43,674 nucleotides of DNA, taken from assembly GCA_002716585.1 (NCBI GenBank), contig PBBL01000039.1:1-43674 (forward strand), given 5' to 3'. Made by a program: the position numbers and the translations under genes. How positions within the stretch are numbered: position 1 is the stretch's first letter; the number at the start of each line of letters is the position of its first letter. Under the pieces are notes generated by a model that saw only the letters and a program-made list of their open reading frames with translations, did no database searches and was not told where the DNA came from. Below are positions 14,749-22,492 of the stretch, piece by piece. Origin of the DNA: Myxococcales bacterium. Lineage in GTDB: Bacteria > Myxococcota_A > Bradymonadia > Bradymonadales > GCA-2716585.

Positions 14749-17052
14749 ATGGATCGTGCGTCCATGGGGATCGAACGAACCAACCGGGAGGGTGACGCGC
14801 CCCTCCCGAGGCCCGCGCCCCGGATCGATATGACGACCGCCCTGTTCAACGAAGAGAACCGTCGCCCCGCCTTGACGTTGGTCAACGCCCCGTCCGCCAC
14901 CCCATTGGAGGCGATCGGGGCGCTGGGTGAGCTGGAGGGGTTTGTCCTGTCGGCCATCTGCCTTCGCCTGGAGCGGGGGCTGGCGCGCCTGGACATGGCG
15001 ACCGCGCGCGGCCTCATGGACGAGCGCGGTCTGCGCCCCGCGCAGCTCGTGCTGCTGGGGGACCGCCCGCTGGAGTCGCTCAACGGCCTCGGCCCGCCGA
15101 CGCCGGAGCACGCGGCGATCAACGCGGTCCTGACGACGGCGATCGTGCGCTACGCCGCGAACCTCCCCGAGGCCGCGCGGGGCGTGTGGCAGAGTTGGAT
15201 GGTCGGGCAGCTGGAGCGCCTTCAGGAGCGGACCCCGTTTCAGCTGACGGAGGCGCTGCCCGAGGGGCTGTCGCTCCACCCCGACGCCGAGCTGCTGGAG
15301 TCGATCCACGGTGTGCTGCGCGAGGCGCTGCGCGACGAGGAGCCTGGCCCCCGCAGCGCGCTGGAGGTGCTCCGCGCGGCGCTGCCGCCGATGCCTGAGG
15401 CTCCGCGCCCCGCCTCGACCCACGGCCTCGCCGCCATCCCGACCCCACCGCGCAATCAGGTCGTCTCGGTCGCGCGCCCGGTGCTCCCGCCGCCCTCACA
15501 CCGCGTCGCGATCCGCCGGGAGGCGACCGTCGCGATCTTTGAGTCGGTGCTCGGGCCGCTGCGCCTCCGCCGCCGCGTCGCGCCATCGCCCGCGGCGCCC
15601 GTCGCCGCCGGGCCGCTCCCTCGACCCGCGCTCGACCCGGTGGTGCTGACCCCGCCCGCGGACGCGCTGGATCTCCCCGACGACCTGACCGCTGTCCCCA
15701 ACGAGCCCGCGCCGCTCCCCAGCCTCGATCCCGAACCGGCGCCGCTCCCTCGCCTCGGCATCGAGACCGACCTGCTCAAGAGCATCGACGAGGGCGACGT
15801 CGCTCAAACGGCCTCGCCCGAGGCGGGCCAGGTGGAGTGGGTGGAGCCGCTGTTCGACCCGGAGCCCGCCATCTCGTTCGGTCACGTCGAGCTGCCCGAG
15901 GAGCTGGACTTCTCGGACGTCCAGGAGACGTTGGAGGCGCTGAGGCGCTCCAGCCGCGCGCCTGCGGACGCCCCCCAGACGCCCGATGACCCGCCGTGTG
16001 ATGAGGCGGCGCGTGACGAGGCGGGGCCAAGCGACCCGGCGCTGGCCCACGCCGCGCCCGAGCCGCGCGATGAGGAGGCGCATGGCGACGTCGCGCAGGC
16101 CCTCGCCGAGCCTGAACAACCTGCCCCGACCGCTCCTGAAGCCCCGATCGCTCCCGAAGGGGAGGGCGCGCTCGCGCCGCAGCCCATGGAGGTCGAGCCG
16201 GCGCTGGGTGACGCGTTCGCCGACGCCCCCGCTCCAACGCCCGATGAGCTGGAGCGCGTCGCGGCGATCGCCCCCTGCGACGCGCTCGCCGCCACCGCCG
16301 ATCCGCTCCCCGCGTTGATCGAGCCTGTGAGGGACGCGGTCTTTGAGCCCGCGCCTGCCACACAGGAGGAGGCTGAACCGGGCATGGCCCTGGGTGGCGT
16401 TGAGGCTGCGCTGGACGCGGAGGAGCCCTCGCTGGGCTCGCTGAGGCTCGCGGCCGAGCAGCGCCTGGAGCCCTCCGTCGATCGCGCTGAGGTCGCCGAG
16501 GAGGCGTCAGCCGTCGCGCCCGCGGTTCAAAGGAGGCGGGCTCAGGCGCCGCGCGTTCTGCTCCGCAACCCCGCTCGTCGCATCCCCAGGGCAGCTCAGG
16601 AGCGCGTCTCGGAGCTGGTCGCGGGTCACCTGGAGCCCGCCTCCCCGGACGCGACCCGCGCGATCGCCCTCCACGTGGTTGAGGTGGCGCTTCAGGAGGC
16701 CCCCAGCCACTTCAAGCTGGGGCAGCGCGTGGAGCTGGGCGCGTCGGTGGAGCGGGCGGCCTTCCCCTTCCGCATCGACCTGCCCTCCGACGAGGAGGGG
16801 TTGGTCGCCGATCCGATGTACATCGAGCGGATGCTCGGCCCGGTCGATGAGCGGAGCTTCTTCGATCGCGACGACGCCCCGCTGCTGCCGCCGGAGTCGC
16901 TGGGTGCCCTCAGCGGGATGGTCGGGGTCGGCTTTGGGCTGTGGGTCGTGCTGGAGGCGCTGCTGATCGGCAACGCGCTCTGGATGGGGCTGGGGCTGGT
17001 CCTGATGGTCAGCCTGCTGGCGCTCGACTACGTGCTCTCCACCGACGGCTGA
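14749..17052 (+). CDS. long Pro/Ala/acidic-rich protein with C-terminal membrane helices, function unknown
   Basis: A 767-residue protein. ATG 14749 is chosen because it is preceded by GGGAGGTGTGGAGGG; ATG 14830 is an in-frame alternative and the earlier ATG at 14581 lacks a site. Residues about 30-230 look folded and helical (LRLERGLARLDMATARGLMDERGLRPAQLVLLGD). Residues about 240-610 are low-complexity and disordered, rich in Pro, Ala, Glu and Asp. About 620-720 may be a second small domain (RIPRAAQERVSELVAGHLEP). Two hydrophobic helices at about 720-765 (MVGVGFGLWVVLEALLIGNA, WMGLGLVLMVSLLALDYVLS) anchor it by its C-terminus. No signal peptide, so the bulk should be cytoplasmic. The gene converges on lpxB with six bases between stops. 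No family recognised. Confidence 0.7.
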   Translation: MDRASMGIERTNREGDAPLPRPAPRIDMTTALFNEENRRPALTLVNAPSATPLEAIGALGELEGFVLSAICLRLERGLARLDMATARGLMDERGLRPAQLVLLGDRPLESLNGLGPPTPEHAAINAVLTTAIVRYAANLPEAARGVWQSWMVGQLERLQERTPFQLTEALPEGLSLHPDAELLESIHGVLREALRDEEPGPRSALEVLRAALPPMPEAPRPASTHGLAAIPTPPRNQVVSVARPVLPPPSHRVAIRREATVAIFESVLGPLRLRRRVAPSPAAPVAAGPLPRPALDPVVLTPPADALDLPDDLTAVPNEPAPLPSLDPEPAPLPRLGIETDLLKSIDEGDVAQTASPEAGQVEWVEPLFDPEPAISFGHVELPEELDFSDVQETLEALRRSSRAPADAPQTPDDPPCDEAARDEAGPSDPALAHAAPEPRDEEAHGDVAQALAEPEQPAPTAPEAPIAPEGEGALAPQPMEVEPALGDAFADAPAPTPDELERVAAIAPCDALAATADPLPALIEPVRDAVFEPAPATQEEAEPGMALGGVEAALDAEEPSLGSLRLAAEQRLEPSVDRAEVAEEASAVAPAVQRRRAQAPRVLLRNPARRIPRAAQERVSELVAGHLEPASPDATRAIALHVVEVALQEAPSHFKLGQRVELGASVERAAFPFRIDLPSDEEGLVADPMYIERMLGPVDERSFFDRDDAPLLPPESLGALSGMVGVGFGLWVVLEALLIGNALWMGLGLVLMVSLLALDYVLSTDG

Positions 17053-17058
17053 CGCCCG

Positions 17059-18162
17059 TCAGCCTCTCTGAATCACCTCCCATATGAGTTCAGCCGCGTG
17101 CTCGGCAGGCTCCGTCCACGGCGGAGGCGGCTGGAGCTTCGCCGCGACGCCTCGGAGCCCCGCCCCGATGGACGGCGCTCGCCGCAGCACCTCCCGCGCG
17201 GCCTGGACGATCCGCGCCGGGGTGACGTCGCGTTGGAGCAGCTCAGGGAAGAGGCGAGGCCCGTCGTGGAGGATGTTGGGCATGGCGATGTGTGGGGTCT
17301 TGACCAGGCGACGGCCGATCTCCCAGGTGAGGCGATCGGTTCGGTAGACCACGACGGCGGGGACCTCCGCGAGCGCGGCCTCCAGGCTCGCGGTGCCGCT
17401 GACGACGATCGCGAGCGAGGCGCGCTGGAGGGCGGCCCTGGCCCCGGAGAGCACCTCGACGTCCTGATGCGCTGAGCCGAGGAGGTCGTGGATGTGCCGC
17501 GGGTCGAGCGTCGGAGCGGCGGCGAGCACCGTCGTATTGGTGGGCAGGAGCTGTTCGAGGCGCCGCCGCGCCTGGAGCATGACCGGGAGGTGGCGTTGAA
17601 GCTCCGCGGGGCGGCTGCCCGGCAGGAGCGCCAGCGTGGGCGGCGAGTCGGGCGAGCGGGTGAGGCGCCGGGTGGCGAGCGGATGCCCGATGAACTCCGT
17701 GGGGACGCCGTAGCGGCGAAAGAACGCGGGCTCGAAGGGGAAGAGGGTCAGGAGCAGGTCGACCTCGTCCGGCATGGTCCGCGCGCGCTCGGGGCGCCAG
17801 GCCCAGGCCTGGGGGGCGACGAGCATGACGACGGGGGTCGCCCTCAGGCGCAGGCGGTGCCCGAGCGGGAGGTTGAAGTCCGGGGCGTCGCAGAGGAGCG
17901 CGAGGGCGGGCGGGCGGCGCCTGGCGAGGTGCAGGAGGTGCTGGCGGAGCCGGAGGAGGCGCGGGACGTGGCGGAGGACGTCGCCGACGCCCATGGCGGA
18001 GAGGGTCTCGGCGTGGGCGATGGCGCGGAGGCCGCCGCGGCGAAGCGCCGGGCCGCCGACGCCCCAGGCGCGCAGGTGAGGGTTGCGGCGCCGGAGCGCC
18101 TGGAGCACGGCCGCGCCGTGCTGGTCGCCGCTGGCCTCCATGGCTACGATCAGGATGTCCAC
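17059..18162 (-). CDS. lpxB: lipid-A-disaccharide synthase
   Basis: LpxB joins UDP-2,3-diacylglucosamine to lipid X to form the lipid A disaccharide at the inner face of the cytoplasmic membrane. The 367-residue length is close to the usual 380. Family motifs in order: EASGDQHGA (9-17), WGVGGPAL (33-40), CDAPDFNLPL (91-100), APQAWAWRPER (116-126), FIGHPLA (157-163), LPGSR (180-184) and VSGTASLEAAL in the donor-binding half. It starts at GTG 18162. It follows flhA by 80 bases on the same strand and is not beside lpxA/lpxD/fabZ, its usual neighbours. It shows that the organism makes lipopolysaccharide. High confidence. Confidence 0.95.
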   Translation of the reverse strand: MDILIVAMEASGDQHGAAVLQALRRRNPHLRAWGVGGPALRRGGLRAIAHAETLSAMGVGDVLRHVPRLLRLRQHLLHLARRRPPALALLCDAPDFNLPLGHRLRLRATPVVMLVAPQAWAWRPERARTMPDEVDLLLTLFPFEPAFFRRYGVPTEFIGHPLATRRLTRSPDSPPTLALLPGSRPAELQRHLPVMLQARRRLEQLLPTNTTVLAAAPTLDPRHIHDLLGSAHQDVEVLSGARAALQRASLAIVVSGTASLEAALAEVPAVVVYRTDRLTWEIGRRLVKTPHIAMPNILHDGPRLFPELLQRDVTPARIVQAAREVLRRAPSIGAGLRGVAAKLQPPPPWTEPAEHAAELIWEVIQRG

Positions 18163-18242
18163 GCGCTGCCCCCGGTGGCACAGGTCCGTGTGGAGGGGTG
18201 CGCCCTCCTGGTACCCTCCTCTCTATATAGACGCCTCGGGGC

Positions 18243-20309
18243 TCAGACGCGAACCGCGCCGACGGCCTTGATGTCGATCCCGGGGTCGATCTCCTTGTAG
18301 GAGAGGACGGCGAGGTTGGGGATGAAGCGCTCGGTGAAGGTGCGCATCTGGCGGCGGAGGTCGGGCGCGGTGAGGAGGACAGGGAAGAGCTCCTGGTTGG
18401 AGGCGCTCTGGACGATCTGCTCAATGTTGGCGAGCAGGTTCTGGGCGAGCCGGGGGTCGAGCGCCTGGCCGCCGTCGGGGGTCTGGCCGCGGCGGAAGAT
18501 GTTCTCGGCGTTGTGGTCGAGGGTGACGACGTGGAGGATGTTCTCCTCGTCGGTGTACTTGCGGGTGATGGAGCGCCCGAGCCGCTGGCGGACGAACTCG
18601 GTCAGGAGGCTGGTGTCCTTGGTGTGGGGGGCGTGGTCGGCCAGGGTTTCGAGGATGGTCCGCATGTCCCGGATGCTGATCTGCTCCACGAGCAGGTTGC
18701 GGAGCACCTGCACGACGTCGCCGATGCTCAACAGCTGCGGGATCAGCTCCTCGACGAGCTTGTTGTTGCGCTGGGCGAGGATGTCCACCAGCTCCTGGGT
18801 CTCCTGACGGCCGAGCAGCTCGCTGGCGTGGGAGCGGAACAGCTCCGAGAGGTGGGTCGCGAGGACGGCCGAGGGCTCGACCACGGTGTACCCGGCCATC
18901 TCGGCGTCGTCGCGCATGGCGCCGTCGATCCACAGGGCGCTCAGGCCGAAGGCGGGCTCCGTGGTGGGGATGCCGGGGATGACCGCCGCGACGATGCCCG
19001 GGTCGATGGCGAGCATCTTGTTGGCGAGCAGCTCGCCCTCGGCGATGACGTTGCCCTTGAGGAGGACGCGGTAGTCGTGGGCGTCCATGGTGAGGTCGTC
19101 GCGGATGTGGACCGCCGGGATGATGAAGCCCAGCTCCTGGGCGAGCGTGCGGCGGATGCCGCTGATGCGTTCCAGGATGTCGCCGCCCGCCTGCTCATCG
19201 ACGAGGGGGACGAGCCCGTAGCCGATCGTCAGCTCCAGCATGTTGAGCGGCAGGAGGTGTTGCAGCTCCTGCTCCTCGGAGGGGGGCTCCAGCAGCGGGG
19301 CGTCGCCGGAGAGGGGGTCGCTCGGGTCGCCCGCGCCGCCCTGCGAGTGCAGCGCCTGCTCGACCTTGGACCAGTTCCAGGCCACCGCGGCGGAGAGGCC
19401 CGCCAGAGTCCAGAAGAGGATCAACGGCATGCCGGGGACGATCCCGAGCACGCCGAGCGAGAGCGCCAGGGTGATGAAGGTCTCGCGGCTGCCAAAGAGC
19501 TGCCGGACGACCGAGTCGCCGAGGCCATCGCGGCCCGCGGCGCGGGTGACGATGATGCCCGCCGCGGCTGAGATGACGAGGCTCGGGATCTGGCTCACGA
19601 GGCCGTCGCCGACCGTCAGCAGCGTGTAGGTCTGGGCGGCGTCCGCGGCGTTCATCCCCTCCTGGGTGACCCCGATGATGAACCCGGCGGCGATGTTGAT
19701 GGCGGTGATCAGGATGCCGGCGATGGCGTCGCCGCGGACGAACTTGCTGGCGCCGTCCATCGCCCCGTAGAAGTTGGCCTCCTCCTCGATGCCCTTGCGC
19801 CGCTCGCGGGCCTCGCTCTCGGTGAGCAGCCCCGCGCCGAGGTCGGCGTCGATCGCCATCTGCTTGCCCGGCATGGCGTCGAGGGTGAAGCGCGCCGCCA
19901 CCTCGGCGATGCGCCCCGAGCCCTTGGTGATCACCATGAAGTTGATGATGATCAGGATGATGAAGATGATCAGGCCGATGACGAAGTTGCCGCCGACGAC
20001 GAAGTTCCCGAAGCTCTGGATGATGTTGCCCGCCGCGCTCGTCCCCTCGGAGCCCTTGAGCAGGATCAGGCGCGTCGAGGCGACGTTGAGCGACAGGCGG
20101 AACAGGGTCGTCAGCAGCAGCATGCTGGGGAAGACGCTGAAGTCGACCGAGCGCTTGACGTAGAGCGCGGAGAAGAGAATCGTCAGCGACAGGCTGATGT
20201 TGAGCGCCAACAGCAGATCCAGCAGGATCGAGGGCATAGGCAGGACCATGACCCCGAGGATCATCATCACGCCGATCGCCAACGCCATGTCACTCCGCAT
20301 CGCTCGCAT
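18243..20309 (-). CDS. flhA: flagellar biosynthesis protein FlhA
   Basis: FlhA is the export-gate protein of the flagellar type III secretion apparatus. ATG 20309 (AGGA about seven bases upstream) gives 688 residues, the normal length; ATG 20327 would add six. The N-terminal membrane half has the family signature (LPMPSILLDLLLALNISLSL, VDFSVFPSMLLLTTLFRLSL, NVASTRLILLKG) and then the cytoplasmic domain. The C-terminal half reads as flagellar rather than injectisome type: VHIRDDLTMDAHDYRVLLKG, EPAFGLSALWIDG, GYTVVEPSAVLATHLSEL, LLGRQETQELVD, ISIRDMRTILETLAD. flhB lies 96 bases upstream. No other flagellar genes are in the window, so function depends on loci elsewhere. Family certain, flagellar assignment strong. 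Confidence 0.95.
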   Translation of the reverse strand: MRAMRSDMALAIGVMMILGVMVLPMPSILLDLLLALNISLSLTILFSALYVKRSVDFSVFPSMLLLTTLFRLSLNVASTRLILLKGSEGTSAAGNIIQSFGNFVVGGNFVIGLIIFIILIIINFMVITKGSGRIAEVAARFTLDAMPGKQMAIDADLGAGLLTESEARERRKGIEEEANFYGAMDGASKFVRGDAIAGILITAINIAAGFIIGVTQEGMNAADAAQTYTLLTVGDGLVSQIPSLVISAAAGIIVTRAAGRDGLGDSVVRQLFGSRETFITLALSLGVLGIVPGMPLILFWTLAGLSAAVAWNWSKVEQALHSQGGAGDPSDPLSGDAPLLEPPSEEQELQHLLPLNMLELTIGYGLVPLVDEQAGGDILERISGIRRTLAQELGFIIPAVHIRDDLTMDAHDYRVLLKGNVIAEGELLANKMLAIDPGIVAAVIPGIPTTEPAFGLSALWIDGAMRDDAEMAGYTVVEPSAVLATHLSELFRSHASELLGRQETQELVDILAQRNNKLVEELIPQLLSIGDVVQVLRNLLVEQISIRDMRTILETLADHAPHTKDTSLLTEFVRQRLGRSITRKYTDEENILHVVTLDHNAENIFRRGQTPDGGQALDPRLAQNLLANIEQIVQSASNQELFPVLLTAPDLRRQMRTFTERFIPNLAVLSYKEIDPGIDIKAVGAVRV

Positions 20310-20405
20310 GGTCCGTCCTCGCTCCATCAGGTGGGCCCGCGCCCACGAGGGCTGGCCCAGGATATCGGCACAACCCGTGCCGGGGTTGAGTGAAATCGTG
20401 TCCGC

Positions 20406-21482
20406 CTACCCACGCCGCTGCGCGCGCCGCTTCTGGCGCATGACGATCGCCAGGATCTCGGCGACCGCCTCGTAGAGTTCGACGGGGATGTGCTTGTTGA
20501 TGCGACAGGTCTTGTACATGAGCCGCGCCAGCTCGCGGCGCTGGATGATCGGGACGCCGTTCTCGCGCGCGACGCTCCGGATCTGCGCGGCGACCAGGTC
20601 GACGCCCTTGCTCAGGACGATGGGGGCCGCGTCCACGCCGGGCTTGTAGCGGATCGCCACCGCGACGTGGGTCGGGTTGACGACGACGACGCTGGCCTCG
20701 GCGGTCTGCGGGACGCTGGCGCGCTGCATCGCCATCTGGCGCTGCCTGGCCTTGCGCTGCCCTTGGAGGAGCGGGTCGCCCTCGTTCTGCTTGACCTCGT
20801 CCTTGATGTCCTGCTTGCTCATCCGCATGCGTTTTTCGAGCTGGTACCACTGCCACGCGTAGTCCCCGGAGGCCAGGATCACGAGCGCGATCAGCATGGC
20901 GAAGACCAGCCGCACGATCGCGTCGTGGAACGCGCCCAGCGCGGGGACGAGCGGCATGTGGGGCAGCCGCACCAGCCAGGGCAGCTCGTCGCTGAGCATC
21001 ATCCACGCCACGCACGCCAGCACCGTCAGCTTGGCGATCCCCTTGAGCAGCTCCACCACCGTCTGGGTCGAGAAGAACATCTTCTTGATCTTCGGCACCG
21101 GGTTGAACTTGTCCCACTTGGGCGTCAGCGGCTCCCAGGAGAAGTTCAGGCGAGTCATGGCGACGCCCGTCAAAAGACTGGCGAGCATCCCGATCGCCGC
21201 CGGGATCGTCAAAATCCTGGCGAACCGGTACATGAGCGACTGAAACAGCCCCGAGTCGATGGCGCCGCGGTGGAAGGCGATGCGATCGAGGATCTCGATC
21301 CAGAGCGCGCCCATCTCCTCGACGATGAAGGTGGCGAGGATGGTCAAGCTCAGCGCGCCCGCGAGGATGCCGCTCACCGCCATCACCTCGCGGCTGAAGG
21401 CGACCTCGCCGCGCTTGCGGAACTGCTCCCGACGTCGTGGTGTTGGGGATTCAGTCTTGCTATCCTGGTCCTGGTCCTGCAT
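20406..21482 (-). CDS. flhB: flagellar biosynthesis protein FlhB
   Basis: FlhB is the substrate-specificity switch of the flagellar export gate and partner of FlhA. The 358 residues match the usual length. N-terminus: ESPTPRRREQFRKRGEVAFSRE, the typical E-PT-RR-ARK-GxV start. Four hydrophobic segments lie at about 33-56, 88-108, 145-163 and 185-206. The linker DYAWQWYQLEKRMRMSKQDI and EGDPLLQGQRKARQRQMA precede the autocleavage motif N269-P270-T271-H272 in VVVVNPTHVAVAIRY. The C-terminal domain ends with IPVELYEAVAEILAIV, which fits flagellar rather than injectisome homologues. ATG 21482 is divergent from the pseudokinase gene with 77 bases between. High confidence. Confidence 0.95.
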   Translation of the reverse strand: MQDQDQDSKTESPTPRRREQFRKRGEVAFSREVMAVSGILAGALSLTILATFIVEEMGALWIEILDRIAFHRGAIDSGLFQSLMYRFARILTIPAAIGMLASLLTGVAMTRLNFSWEPLTPKWDKFNPVPKIKKMFFSTQTVVELLKGIAKLTVLACVAWMMLSDELPWLVRLPHMPLVPALGAFHDAIVRLVFAMLIALVILASGDYAWQWYQLEKRMRMSKQDIKDEVKQNEGDPLLQGQRKARQRQMAMQRASVPQTAEASVVVVNPTHVAVAIRYKPGVDAAPIVLSKGVDLVAAQIRSVARENGVPIIQRRELARLMYKTCRINKHIPVELYEAVAEILAIVMRQKRRAQRRG

Positions 21483-21559
21483 ACTGCTCCTCTCCAGGTT
21501 GCGGGGAAGCTCCTACGCAAGAGCGGTGCCGACTTCGCCACAATCCACAGGTCCTGCCC

Positions 21560-22468
21560 ATGACGGAGGCGACACCTCCTCCCCAACAGATCCCTGGCTC
21601 CGCCGCCGAGGCGGCCGCTGCGCGGTTCGGCGAGTCGCTCGCCTGGTCTCCACCTGAGCCACGCTGGCCCGGGTGGGTCGGGCAGCGTGGGGATGAGCCG
21701 GTGTGTATGGTGCGGACCATGACGGGCGTGGGGGTGCAGCGGTATCGATGGTGCATCGAGGCGCTGGCGCCGACCTCGCCCGAGGTCGCCGAGCCGCTGG
21801 CGATCGGGGACACCTGGGTGATGTCGCCGTGGCGCGGTGAGATCTCGGCGCGCGAGGCGTGGGCGGGGGTGGAGCTGGAGGAGCAGGCGAGGTTGATGAC
21901 GCAGCTCGGGCAGGCGCTGCGGCGGATCCACGACAGCACCCTGACGCACCGCCACGGCGAGGTGCAGCGGGGGCTGGGGACCTCGTTTTTGTCGTGGAAC
22001 ACCCTGATGACCCGCCGGTTGGAGCGGGCGAGGGCGTTGTTCTCGGCGCAGGAGGCGAGCCCGCTCGTGGACGCGGCGCGTCGCGCGACGGAGCGCCTCT
22101 ACCGGGAGCTGGCGGCGTTTCACCCCAGGACCCGGGCGGTCATGGTGCACGGGGTGACGCTGGAGCGGGTGCTGGTCCAGGCGTCGGAGGGCGTCATGGA
22201 GTTGACGTCGCTCGTTGGATTTGAGCGGGCGCTTCTGGGACCCTGGGAGCTGGACTTTGGGAGGCTGCTGTGGTTCGAGCCGGTCGTGGGCAGAGAAGCG
22301 CTGCTTGATGCGTTCTATGAAGGTTATGATATGGCTCGGACCATGGACATTCGTCGACGCGAGGAGGTCTACCGCACCCTGACGGCGCTTGAGGTGGCGG
22401 AAGGGCTGACCTCGGGTGAGGCGGAGTTGGAGCGGCGGTGCCGCGCGTACCTTGAGATGGGCGCCTGA
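21560..22468 (+). CDS. predicted APH-type pseudokinase
   Basis: A 302-residue cytoplasmic protein starting at ATG 21560, the first start after the divergent region. The layout is that of an aminoglycoside/choline-kinase fold: an N-lobe (EPVCMVRTMTGVGVQRYRW), a hinge-like segment (GDTWVMSPWRGEISAREAW), a helix QLGQALRRIHDSTL like the 'L..LH' helix of APH enzymes, and a C-lobe VMVHGVTLERVLVQASEG followed by ELTSLVGFERALLGPWELDF. In active members the last two read HGD-hx-N-ll and xDF/DW-E-A-x-GP. Here the catalytic Asp is Val, the Asn is Arg and the metal-binding Asp is Gly, so phosphotransfer should be lost. It likely acts as a binding or regulatory partner. It is 24 bases upstream of the 785-residue gene. 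Fold assignment is my own pattern match and unverified. Confidence 0.6.
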   Translation: MTEATPPPQQIPGSAAEAAAARFGESLAWSPPEPRWPGWVGQRGDEPVCMVRTMTGVGVQRYRWCIEALAPTSPEVAEPLAIGDTWVMSPWRGEISAREAWAGVELEEQARLMTQLGQALRRIHDSTLTHRHGEVQRGLGTSFLSWNTLMTRRLERARALFSAQEASPLVDAARRATERLYRELAAFHPRTRAVMVHGVTLERVLVQASEGVMELTSLVGFERALLGPWELDFGRLLWFEPVVGREALLDAFYEGYDMARTMDIRRREEVYRTLTALEVAEGLTSGEAELERRCRAYLEMGA

Positions 22469-22492
22469 GGGCGCGAACCCCTGGAGCACGGG

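Noticed and set aside
20366..20383. Small CGGCAC...GTGCCG hairpin between flhB and flhA
   Set aside because: The stem is only six bases with no T-run; it is too short to call a terminator between two genes expected to be co-expressed.
18243..21482. FlhA/FlhB as injectisome (SctV/SctU) proteins
   Set aside because: C-terminal segments such as LLGRQETQELVD, ETLAD and IPVELYEAVAEILA match flagellar homologues better, and no needle or secretin gene is present.
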